Assembly (NCBI GenBank): GCA_020859845.1
Contig: JAJBVL010000038.1
Coordinates: forward strand, 1-51,469
DNA length: 51,469 nucleotides
Reading direction: 5' to 3'
Source: Bacteroidales bacterium
GTDB lineage: Bacteria > Bacteroidota > Bacteroidia > Bacteroidales > Muribaculaceae
Both the position numbers and the translations under genes were made by a program. Positions 45,469 through 51,469 of this stretch are shown in pieces. Position 1 is the first letter of the stretch. Every line of letters begins with the position of its first letter. The notes beneath the pieces were generated by a model. That model was given only the letters and a program-made list of their open reading frames with translations, did not search any database and had not been told where the DNA came from.

Positions 45469-45577
45469 GCTGCGGCAGCTTTCGCAGTGCAGCGGCCCTC
45501 CGCTGCTTATGTATTGCGGCTGCCCCAGCCGCCCATGTACCGCGGCTGCCTCAGCCGCACGCGGCGGCGAAGCCGCC
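45469..45577. repeat. Cluster of GC-rich palindromic hairpins (REP-like)
   Basis: At least four perfect small hairpins in about 100 bp: GCAGCGG-CCCT-CCGCTGC (45489-45506), GCGGCTG-CCC-CAGCCGC (45516-45532), GCGGCTG-CCT-CAGCCGC (45542-45558) and GGCGGC-GAA-GCCGCC (45563-45577). They lie upstream of lon. The same hairpin recurs in inverted form at 46276-46318. Confidence 0.8.
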
Positions 45578-45680
45578 CACCACAAGACGACCTTAAAAGC
45601 CTAAAAGCTAAAAAGTCTAAGACCCCAGCCTTTCCTCTTGACTTTTGCCTTTTGCCTTTGCGCAAAGCGCTTGCCTCTTG

Positions 45681-45774
45681 ACTTTAAGGCGAAGCCCACT
45701 TTTGACTTTTGACTTTTGACTCTTGACTTTAAGGCGCAGCCCACTTTTGACTTTTGACTTTTGACTCTTGACTT
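45681..45774. repeat. 45-bp tandem repeat built from heptamers
   Basis: Two full 45-bp units starting at 45681 and 45726. Each begins ACTTTAAGGCG(A/C)AGCCCA and continues with CTTTTGA heptamers and one CTCTTGA; a third begins at 45771 and runs into a hairpin. Further degenerate heptamers lie just upstream (45640-45680). Confidence 0.85.
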
Positions 45775-45798
45775 TAAGGCGCAAAGCGCCTTATTTTT
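45775..45798 (+). terminator. Intrinsic-terminator-like hairpin
   Basis: TAAGGCGC, a loop AAA, GCGCCTTA (perfect 8-bp stem, 45775-45793) followed by five T. It would act on plus-strand transcription, but no plus-strand gene ends nearby, so it may simply be part of the repeat family. Confidence 0.45.
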
Positions 45799-45843
45799 CT
45801 CTTTCCCAAAGATTATCTTTTGATAATAATTTTGTCCTCACAC

Positions 45844-45873
45844 TTTTAATTTTAGAAATTATGCGTACCTTTG
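45844..45873 (+). promoter_or_regulatory. Promoter reading towards the polysaccharide operon
   Basis: TTTT at 45844-45847 and TACCTTTG at 45866-45873, separated by 18 bp, a fair match to the Bacteroidota consensus. The nearest supported plus-strand gene starts about 1 kb downstream (46868), so the transcript would carry a long leader through the repeats and the tRNA-like element. Confidence 0.45.
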
Positions 45874-46039
45874 CACCGATCTTCCCACACAGGACGCCAT
45901 CGCGACGTTCCTCCCTCACGACCCAGTCGCCCCATCATCCTTTACAACTCACTGACTGCTAGAAAGATACACCTTCCAGCAGGAATAAAAGACTTACCCC
46001 TCCCCCATCCACTCATCGTAGAGCACGGCGCCCTCGCGT

Positions 46040-46105
46040 GCTCAACCACGGACCCACACGGAGGAACACGGACCCACACGGATTGCACTGATCCACACGG
46101 ATTCC
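46040..46105. repeat. CACACGGA-type tandem repeat
   Basis: Four to five imperfect copies of a short unit containing CCACACGGA (ACGGACCCACACGGAGG pattern). No ORF in this area is convincing; the 170-residue track ORF at 45871-46383 is compositionally a translated repeat. Confidence 0.65.
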
Positions 46106-46120
46106 AGCTTGATAGCATTT

Positions 46121-46147
46121 CGGAGGGGCCGGCGGCCTCGCGGCCCC
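46121..46147. repeat. Dispersed GC-rich repeat copy, hairpin
   Basis: GGGGCCG (46125-46131) pairs with CGGCCCC (46141-46147). The 26 bases 46121-46146 match, inverted, the sequence that forms the 3' end of the M3 peptidase gene (24/26). Confidence 0.75.
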
Positions 46148-46275
46148 CATCATCGGAGGAAAACGTCAGGCGACATCGTAGGTTGGGCAGCTTGCCCGAC
46201 CGCCCAGGCGAAGGTAACTTACCCCCGAGGCTCCATCCTCATAGCCCCGAAGGGGAGATACGGAATCCCCTCCGT

Positions 46276-46318
46276 GCGGCTGAGGCAGCCGCTTTACATA
46301 GGCGGTTGAGGCAACCGC
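46276..46318. repeat. Two REP-like hairpins, inverted relative to the 45.5-kb cluster
   Basis: GCGGCTG-AGG-CAGCCGC (46276-46292) and GCGGTTG-AGG-CAACCGC (46302-46318). The second differs from the first by paired changes on both sides of the stem, so base pairing is retained. The first is the exact reverse complement of 45542-45558. No supported gene lies between 46148 and 46647. Confidence 0.8.
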
Positions 46319-46647
46319 ACTACATAGCCTCCGGGCCACTTTTTACTCAACGGCCACCATGTCCTCCTCCATCGCTTTCATAGCCCGTGCCCGTGACTTT
46401 TGCTCTGACGACACCATCACACGCCTACGAACAGATTCCGAGTGTTGGTACTATCGCCAATATAGGCTTAATACTCATCCGTAAAGATATTTACACCGAA
46501 ACTAACCGGCTTGTTAGCAACCATATCCTGTCATCTACTCGGCTGCGTGATGCCTTCCTTCTTCCAGTTCACGCTGGGCGTGGCCAGCATTTACAATCTT
46601 TTAAAGAGGAGAATGACGATGATTAGCATTAGGGAAACCTTGAAGTG

Positions 46648-46762
46648 GTGGGGCAGCGCAATTCTGGGGCAGAACTCTAGCAGAGAGTTGCAAGGTTACA
46701 GGGCTGGCATTCTGGATAGTAGAAGAGCGCTGGAGGTTCGACTCCTCACTGCCCCACTTTTT
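46648..46762 (+). ncRNA. Structured tRNA-like RNA candidate
   Basis: GGGGCAG (46650-46656) pairs perfectly with CTGCCCC (46749-46755) as a 7-bp acceptor-like stem followed by A; pairing extends to 9 bp. Immediately 5' of the 3' strand is a canonical T-arm, GAGG-TTCGACT-CCTC, including the universal GGTTCGACTCC. Before it are TTCT-GGATAGT-AGAA (a 7-nt loop like an anticodon arm but without T33), CTCT-AGC-AGAG and TTCTG-GGG-CAGAA. A second GGGGCAG at 46666 offers an alternative 91-nt fold. A run of five T follows at 46758-46762. The D-arm region is not canonical and no clear anticodon is seen. It may be a decayed tRNA, a leader structure or an unusual tRNA-like RNA. Confidence 0.4.
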
Positions 46763-46867
46763 CTCTCCAATGATTCCATGAGCGTCCCCTCCCCGCGAGG
46801 CGCCAAATCCCCACTTCCCTTTCTCAGCAGCAGGGTAGATTTTTGATACTTACCGCACTACTTAGCC

Positions 46868-47449
46868 ATGACTTTCCAAGTTCGCTTTAGCATCTTTTGC
46901 GACACGGTCATCTCCGATATAAGGAGCAAAGCTCTGACTTGGAAGGCCTATAAATCTATATTAAGCACTTTCGATAGCGGCCTTATCCCCATCAACGAAA
47001 CCTATCATTGCGCCAAAGCGGCTCTTGACAAGGTCGAGGCCCTCCGCGCTACATCCCTCTTCCCCCTCGAAGATGCACCTAAGCCATTTCCAACCAAGTC
47101 CATCGAGAAAATAACCGAGACTCTCCTTGCAACCTGTCTCAAAGATGACCACACCACCGACTTTTGGTGTTTCTACTACCTTCTTCCTGGTCTCCGCATC
47201 TTATTTATAGATCTGGCAGGAAAATCCCCACAAGACATTGTCTTCTATAATGGTCTCTCTCTCGCAGCCATTCTCCTCCAAAACCTTGACGACAAAGACA
47301 TACCCAAAGAAGAGCTAGAGTCCTTTGACAAAGCCTTTAAGCGCTTCGTCAACGTCCTGGAAGTTATTGAGCCCCGAGAATTCACCCGACAATTTTCAAG
47401 CCTACCTCTTCTCCCATTCCCTTACGAAAAGAAACGAAAGCCCAAATAA
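46868..47449 (+). CDS. Hypothetical protein at the head of the polysaccharide operon
   Basis: 193 residues, mostly helical, no signal peptide and no clear TM helix; a moderately hydrophobic central stretch (WCFYYLLPGLRILFIDLAG) could be buried core. I do not recognise a family. It ends in a basic tail (YEKKRKPK). Codon use resembles its neighbours and the frame is clean, so it is probably real. It lies 18 bp before the nucleotidyltransferase-aminotransferase fusion and downstream of the tRNA-like element. In Bacteroides, capsule operons begin with small regulators (UpxY, UpxZ); I see no NusG-like motif here, so that role is not supported. Confidence 0.6.
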   Translation: MTFQVRFSIFCDTVISDIRSKALTWKAYKSILSTFDSGLIPINETYHCAKAALDKVEALRATSLFPLEDAPKPFPTKSIEKITETLLATCLKDDHTTDFWCFYYLLPGLRILFIDLAGKSPQDIVFYNGLSLAAILLQNLDDKDIPKEELESFDKAFKRFVNVLEVIEPREFTRQFSSLPLLPFPYEKKRKPK

Positions 47450-47467
47450 ACGCACCAAATACATTTT

Positions 47468-49279
47468 ATGCAAGCAATAATCCTTGCCGCAGGCATGGGT
47501 CGTCGCCTTGGTGAATGGACCAAGGACAACACCAAATGTATGCTGCCGGTCAATGGGGTACGCCTCATCGACCGCATGCTCGACCAATTGTCTCGCCTCA
47601 ACCTGTCGCGTGTAATCATCGTCGTAGGCTACAAAGGCCAGAACGTAATCGACTATATTGGCGACCGATATGCCGACAGGCTCAAGATAGAGTACCACAA
47701 CAACCCAATCTACGACAAGACCAACAACATCTACTCCCTCTCGCTCGTGAAGGACAAGATGACCGAGGACGACACGCTTCTCATTGAAAGCGACCTCATC
47801 GTAGATCCGAGGATGTTTGATCTCATACTCTCCGATCCTTTCCCCAATCTGGCCCTCGTGGCCAAATACGAGACTTGGATGGACGGGACAATGGTTCGCA
47901 TAGACAATGACAACAACATCGTCAACTTCGTTCCCAAGGAAGCCTTCCGTTATGAAGACACTCCCCTCTACTACAAGACCGTCAACATCTACAAGTTTAG
48001 CAAGGAGTTTTCAAAAAACCAATACATACCTTTTTTGGAGGCATACGTAAAGGCGCTTGGCAACAACGAGTATTACGAGCAAGTGCTACGCGTCATCATC
48101 CTTCTCAAAAACGCAGAGATGAAAGCCAAGCCAGTTGGCGAACTTCCTTGGTACGAGATAGACGATGTGCAAGACAAAGACATAGCGGAGACCATCTTCT
48201 CCAAAGACGAAGAAAAGCTGGCTAAATACATGAAGCGCTACGGAGGCTATTGGCGTTTTGAGCATCTGCTTGACTTCTGCTATCTCGTCAATCCTTTCTA
48301 TCCTCCCCAGAAGATGCGAGATGAGATACAAGCCAACTTTGACAGACTGCTGACAGAATATCCATCGGGCATGTTTGTCAACAGTCTTCTTGCCGGCAAG
48401 ACCTTCAACGTCAAGCAAGAATACATTGTGGTGGGCAACGGCGCTGCGGAGCTCATCAAGAGCCTCATGGAAGGTGACGAGGGGAAGATTGGAATAGTTT
48501 ACCCGACATTCGAGGAATACCCTCATCGTAAGCGCAAAGAGGATATAGTAGCCTTCTTCCCCGATAATCGCGACCTCTCCTACACGGCTGACGACCTTAA
48601 GCATTTCTTCAATGACAAAGACATCAAGACGCTCCTGCTCATAAACCCCGACAATCCCTCGGGCAACATGATACCAGCCACAGAGGTGCTGATGCTTTGC
48701 GCTTGGTGTAAGGAGCGTGGCATCACACTCATCGTTGATGAAAGCTTTGTGGACTTCAGCGAGGCTTGGGAGACCAGCAGCCTTCTGCTGAACGAGATAT
48801 TGGAAGCCTACCATAATCTCGTGGTGATGAAATCCATCTCCAAGAGCTATGGCGTCCCAGGCCTACGACTTGGTGTGCTTGCCTCTGGAGATACGGAGCT
48901 TATCAGTCGCATCAAGAAGGATGTGGGCATTTGGAACATCAACTCCTTCGGTGAGTTTTATCTCCAGATAAGCGACAAGTATTTCCGCGACTACAAGAAG
49001 GCCTGCGCCAAGTTTCAGGAAGTGCGCGGTGAGTTTTTCGAGGAGCTTTCAAAGGTGCCATTCCTCCGCGTAATCCCCTCGCAAGCCAATTACTTCCTTT
49101 GCGAGATTACAGACCGTTTCACCTCTAGAGAACTTGCCGAACTGCTTCTTACCCGCCACAACATCCTCATCAAGGACTGCGACACCAAAACGGGCCTTGA
49201 AGGCCGCAATATGATTCGCGTGGCAGTTCGTGACCGCAAAGATAATCATGCCTTAGTTGAGGCTTTAAATTCTCTGTAG
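47468..49279 (+). CDS. Fused sugar/phospho-alcohol nucleotidyltransferase and class I/II aminotransferase (PLP)
   Basis: 603 residues with two enzymatic halves. Residues 1-~240 are a nucleotidyltransferase of the LicC/GlmU type: AIILAAGMGRRLGEWTKDN, then KCMLPVNG with the substrate Lys, and a metal Asp in LLIESDLIVD. Residues ~275-603 are a fold-type I PLP enzyme of the HisC/CobD kind: VVGNGAAELIKSL, LLINPDNPSGN, LIVDESFVDF, and the Schiff-base Lys in SISKSYGVPGLRLG. Such pairs make nucleotide-activated amino-alcohol phosphates, for example CDP-linked groups for surface glycans; the substrate here is inferred, not seen. The next gene begins 1 bp after its stop. Confidence 0.85.
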   Translation: MQAIILAAGMGRRLGEWTKDNTKCMLPVNGVRLIDRMLDQLSRLNLSRVIIVVGYKGQNVIDYIGDRYADRLKIEYHNNPIYDKTNNIYSLSLVKDKMTEDDTLLIESDLIVDPRMFDLILSDPFPNLALVAKYETWMDGTMVRIDNDNNIVNFVPKEAFRYEDTPLYYKTVNIYKFSKEFSKNQYIPFLEAYVKALGNNEYYEQVLRVIILLKNAEMKAKPVGELPWYEIDDVQDKDIAETIFSKDEEKLAKYMKRYGGYWRFEHLLDFCYLVNPFYPPQKMRDEIQANFDRLLTEYPSGMFVNSLLAGKTFNVKQEYIVVGNGAAELIKSLMEGDEGKIGIVYPTFEEYPHRKRKEDIVAFFPDNRDLSYTADDLKHFFNDKDIKTLLLINPDNPSGNMIPATEVLMLCAWCKERGITLIVDESFVDFSEAWETSSLLLNEILEAYHNLVVMKSISKSYGVPGLRLGVLASGDTELISRIKKDVGIWNINSFGEFYLQISDKYFRDYKKACAKFQEVRGEFFEELSKVPFLRVIPSQANYFLCEITDRFTSRELAELLLTRHNILIKDCDTKTGLEGRNMIRVAVRDRKDNHALVEALNSL

Positions 49280-49280
49280 A

Positions 49281-50183
49281 ATGGGCCCTAAGTATATCTC
49301 AAACGAAGACATTCAGAAACTGGACATTTCTCCCGCTACCTGCGTTGAATGGGTGAGGGAGTCTTTCCTAATCAAGAAAGAATGCCAGCTTCCCAAGAAG
49401 ATACCCGTTCATCCTCAAGGGGATGATTTCATCACCACGATGCCATGCCTTCTTCCAGAGGAAATGCACAGGTTTGGTGTCAAGGTAGTGTCACGGACTG
49501 AGGGACGTCATCCAGCTTTAAAAAGTAGTCTTACCCTGTATGACACAATCTCGGGGGATGCAATAGCGCTAATGGATGCGGATTGGATAACCAATATGCG
49601 CACTGGAGCAGTAGCTACTTTAGCGATAAAGACTTTGCGCAAACCCGACTCCAAAGTTTATTCTTTCATTGGGCTTGGACAGATTGCTCGAGCTACATTA
49701 AAGTGCCTTGCTGACGTGACGACTGATGAAGTTCTTACAATCCGTCTGAAGAGATACAAAGATCAAGCCGAACGGTTTGCGGAAGAGTTTAGCCACCACA
49801 CCAATCTCACATTCGAGATAGTAGACGACATGAGAAGTCTTGTCCAAGGCGCAGATGTGGTAGTGTCGGCCATAACATCGGCCAAGGAGATGCTTGTGGA
49901 AGACGTTAACTGGTTTGAACCAGGAGTGCTTTTAGTGCCTATACACACCCGAGGATTCCAAAACTGCGACACTGTCTTTGACCATGTCTTTGGGGATGAT
50001 TACGACCATATCAAGGGGTTCCAATACTTTGATCAGTTCAAAGCCTTCGATGAACTAGGAGAAGTGCTCCGAGGTGAAAAACAAGGAAGGACCTCATCGG
50101 AAGAGAGAATCATAGCCTACAACTATGGCTTAGCTCTCCATGACGTTTATTTTGCAGCGAAACTATATAAATTGGTATTCTAA
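49281..50183 (+). CDS. Ornithine cyclodeaminase / mu-crystallin family protein
   Basis: 300 residues, cytoplasmic. The family shows as RTGAVATLAIKTL near residue 107, the NAD-binding stretch VYSFIGLGQIARATLKCL near 125, and ADVVVSAITSAKEML near 192. Members cyclise ornithine to proline or act as imine reductases and dehydrogenases in making unusual amino acids. In a polysaccharide operon it might supply an amino-acid or imino group for glycan decoration, but that is inference. It is nested between the fusion enzyme (1-bp gap) and the ATP-grasp gene (0-bp gap). Confidence 0.85.
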   Translation: MGPKYISNEDIQKLDISPATCVEWVRESFLIKKECQLPKKIPVHPQGDDFITTMPCLLPEEMHRFGVKVVSRTEGRHPALKSSLTLYDTISGDAIALMDADWITNMRTGAVATLAIKTLRKPDSKVYSFIGLGQIARATLKCLADVTTDEVLTIRLKRYKDQAERFAEEFSHHTNLTFEIVDDMRSLVQGADVVVSAITSAKEMLVEDVNWFEPGVLLVPIHTRGFQNCDTVFDHVFGDDYDHIKGFQYFDQFKAFDELGEVLRGEKQGRTSSEERIIAYNYGLALHDVYFAAKLYKLVF

Positions 50184-51283
50184 ATGATCTCTGAACTTAA
50201 GCATCTTGTAAGAAACAGAATTTTCTCCTTTCGCCAAAAGCGCATAGCATTAACGTCTCAAAGGCATGAGATACTTAACTCGCTGAGGGGGGGGTAGTTA
50301 CACCTCTTTCTTCAGAGGAGAAAATTTATGTAAAAAGCAAATGGGGTAGAATATGCCCGTTCCCAAAACAGGCATATCCAGAACTTGAACTTTTTAAATT
50401 TTTTCGAGGTTCGATTGAAGACATATGTCCTCTCATTGTTTTCAACCCTTATATTCTTTGGGAATTGAATCCAAGAAACGAAGAGGCAACTATACGTGAC
50501 AAGGGCATATTAGACGTAATTTGGGACTCTAAAAAGACGCCTCCTCTCCTTGCCAAAAATATAAGAGGTGCTTTTCTTTCTAAAGATTCAAGATTAATAA
50601 CAATGAAACAAGCAATCCAAACAATTATGGAGGCCGAAACTGACATTGTTATTAAACCTTCAATAAATTCATGTTGTGGAAGAGGAGTTCAGATTCTTAA
50701 GAAGGATGTGTTGAGTGCCAAAAATTTAGATACTGTTTTAAAAGGCTTCAATAGTGACTTCGTCATCCAAGAGAAAATTCAGCAGAGTGAGGAAACAGCA
50801 AAATACAATCCTACATCTTTAAACACTTTCAGGGTCACATCTCTTCTAATCAATGGAGAATTTTCAATACCTATGATAAATTTCAAAATTGGAGCAGATG
50901 GTAAAGAGGTAGATAATATTGGCGGAGGGAATGGAGGCACTATGACTGGTGTAGATTTAAGAACCGGTGCCCTTTCTTTAGGAATGAATTCTAATTTTGA
51001 AATTATAGAGGAACGTGGAGGCTCTAAATTAAATGAGTGTTGCATTTCCGCTCTTGACAAAATAAAAGAATTCACAAAAGAATTACATCTAAGAATTCCA
51101 ATGATGAGGTTCGTAGGATGGGATATTGCATTAAATAAAGATAACACTCCTATTTTAATTGAGGCAAACGTCAACTACCCAGGAATTGAATTTGAGCAGT
51201 TGTTGAGTGGACCTTGTTTTGGGAAGAGAACTCAAGAAGTTATTGAATACATCCAAGAACGCATAAAACGCCGGAATGAGTGA
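50184..51283 (+). CDS. Sugar-transfer-associated ATP-grasp protein, out of frame at a G8 tract (phase-off or broken)
   Basis: The ATG at 50184, directly after the previous stop, gives 37 codons (MISELKHLVRNRIFSFRQKR...) that end in TAG right after a run of eight G at 50287-50294. The frame one base away is open from 50279 to 51283. With nine (or six) G the two join into one ~366-residue protein, so the track start at 50465 is only an internal TTG. The C-terminal part is an ATP-grasp domain: DIVIKPSINSCCGRGVQIL, FVIQEKIQQS, FRVTSLLINGEF, GWDIALNKDNTPILIEANVNYPG (in parts). It resembles the sugar-transfer-associated ATP-grasp family, thought to attach amino acids or similar groups to surface glycans. 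Whether the G-run varies in nature is inferred. Confidence 0.75.
50287..50294 (+). repeat. Poly-G tract (G8), candidate slipped-strand switch
   Basis: Eight consecutive G inside the 5' part of the ATP-grasp gene. Length 8 puts the gene out of frame and length 9 restores it. Long G-runs in coding sequence are typical of contingency loci. Confidence 0.8.
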
Positions 51284-51469
51284 CCTAAAAAAGAAAGCGA
51301 TAAATGGTGCCATTTGGTCCAGCCTCAACCGATTTGGAGGACTAGGAATCTCGTTTATCACTAATATTATACTCGCCCGTTTGTTAACCCCCGATGATTT
51401 TGGCATTCTTGGAGTCTTATTCGTTTTTATTGCCCTTAGTCAAGCTTTTATTGATGGAGGGTTTGCATC
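51276..51469 (+). CDS. Wzx-type polysaccharide flippase, 3'-truncated by window edge
   Basis: The first 64 codons from the ATG at 51276 (overlapping the ATP-grasp stop by 8 bp) are in the window. The start is typical of MOP-superfamily O-antigen/capsule flippases: KKKAINGAIWSSLNRFGGLG, then a first TM helix (ISFITNIILARLL), the motif LTPDDFGILGV, and the next TM helix (LFVFIALSQAFIDGG). These inner-membrane proteins flip lipid-linked repeat units to the periplasm. Its presence identifies the operon as a surface-polysaccharide locus. Confidence 0.88.
   Translation, partial: MSDLKKKAINGAIWSSLNRFGGLGISFITNIILARLLTPDDFGILGVLFVFIALSQAFIDGGFA

Noticed and set aside
45871-46383. 170-residue plus ORF in the repeat region
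   Set aside because: It consists of translated palindromes and CACACGGA repeats with Pro/Arg/His-rich composition and no domain.
46650-46756. Functional tRNA gene
   Set aside because: The T-arm and acceptor stem are good, but the length, missing D-arm consensus and absence of T33 and a clear anticodon prevent calling a normal tRNA; reported as tRNA-like only.
46387-46846. Small plus ORFs of 79 and 111 residues before the polysaccharide operon
   Set aside because: No similarity, no promoter, overlap with the structured RNA candidate, and unlikely composition.
50465-51283. Complete 272-residue ATP-grasp gene starting at TTG 50465
   Set aside because: The same frame stays open upstream to 50279 with coding-like sequence, and the natural ATG at 50184 joins it if one G is added, so 50465 is an internal codon.

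Overview
The window looks like a chromosome segment from a gut-type Bacteroidales bacterium (Bacteroidota). I cannot fix the genus, although the gene mix would suit a Muribaculaceae-, Barnesiella- or Porphyromonas-like lineage. The evidence is the Bacteroidota -7 promoter element TAnnTTTG upstream of many genes (several with TTTG or TTG 19-20 bp further up), a TonB-dependent receptor followed by a DUF4249 lipoprotein, a type IX-style C-terminal sorting domain, many small 4- to 11-bp gene overlaps, and a gut glycan repertoire (GH9, sialidase, inositol polyphosphate phosphatase, sulfatase-maturing radical SAM enzyme).

Layout. 1-5.2 kb is housekeeping: the 3' part of a DAHP synthase/chorismate mutase, TyrA, a Fur-family regulator, PurA, a DUF1015 protein and a small membrane protein. 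5.3-10.3 kb is a cell-surface operon: a sorting-domain protein, a large secreted protein, a TonB-dependent receptor and a DUF4249 lipoprotein. A Nit/omega-amidase gene follows. 11.1-18.0 kb is a defence-like island: two DUF262 (GmrSD-like) proteins, a 165-residue protein that reads like a free-standing FtsZ C-terminal subdomain, and an AAA+ ATPase whose promoter region carries a perfect inverted repeat. 18.3-28.4 kb holds glycan and transport genes (DcaP-like porin, ThuA protein, GH9 enzyme, HGSNAT-like acyltransferase, sialidase, Ca/Na antiporter) with umuDC between them.

28.6-32.3 kb is a second accessory patch: a vWA protein diverging from a WYL regulator, an orphan MNT nucleotidyltransferase, and an AAA_14/DUF4143 ATPase preceded by a 33-bp repeat. 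32.3-37.8 kb on the minus strand is a TPR protein, a Dcp-type M3 peptidase and a MINPP-like phosphatase. 38.2-45.4 kb has a GNAT acetyltransferase, a four-helix-bundle gene framed by inverted heptamer-repeat arrays, then lon, an anSME-like gene and priA on the minus strand.

45.4-46.9 kb is a gene-poor, repeat-rich stretch with palindromic hairpins, heptamer arrays and a tRNA-like element. It leads into the start of a surface-polysaccharide operon (46.9 kb to the end): an unknown protein, a nucleotidyltransferase-aminotransferase fusion, an ornithine-cyclodeaminase-family enzyme, an ATP-grasp gene put out of frame by a run of eight G, and the start of a Wzx-type flippase.

The observations I would follow first are the FtsZ-like mini-protein inside the DUF262 operon, the poly-G switch in the ATP-grasp gene, the four-helix-bundle gene bracketed by inverted repeat arrays, and the tRNA-like RNA before the polysaccharide operon. 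All family assignments come from reading motifs by eye; no database search was run.
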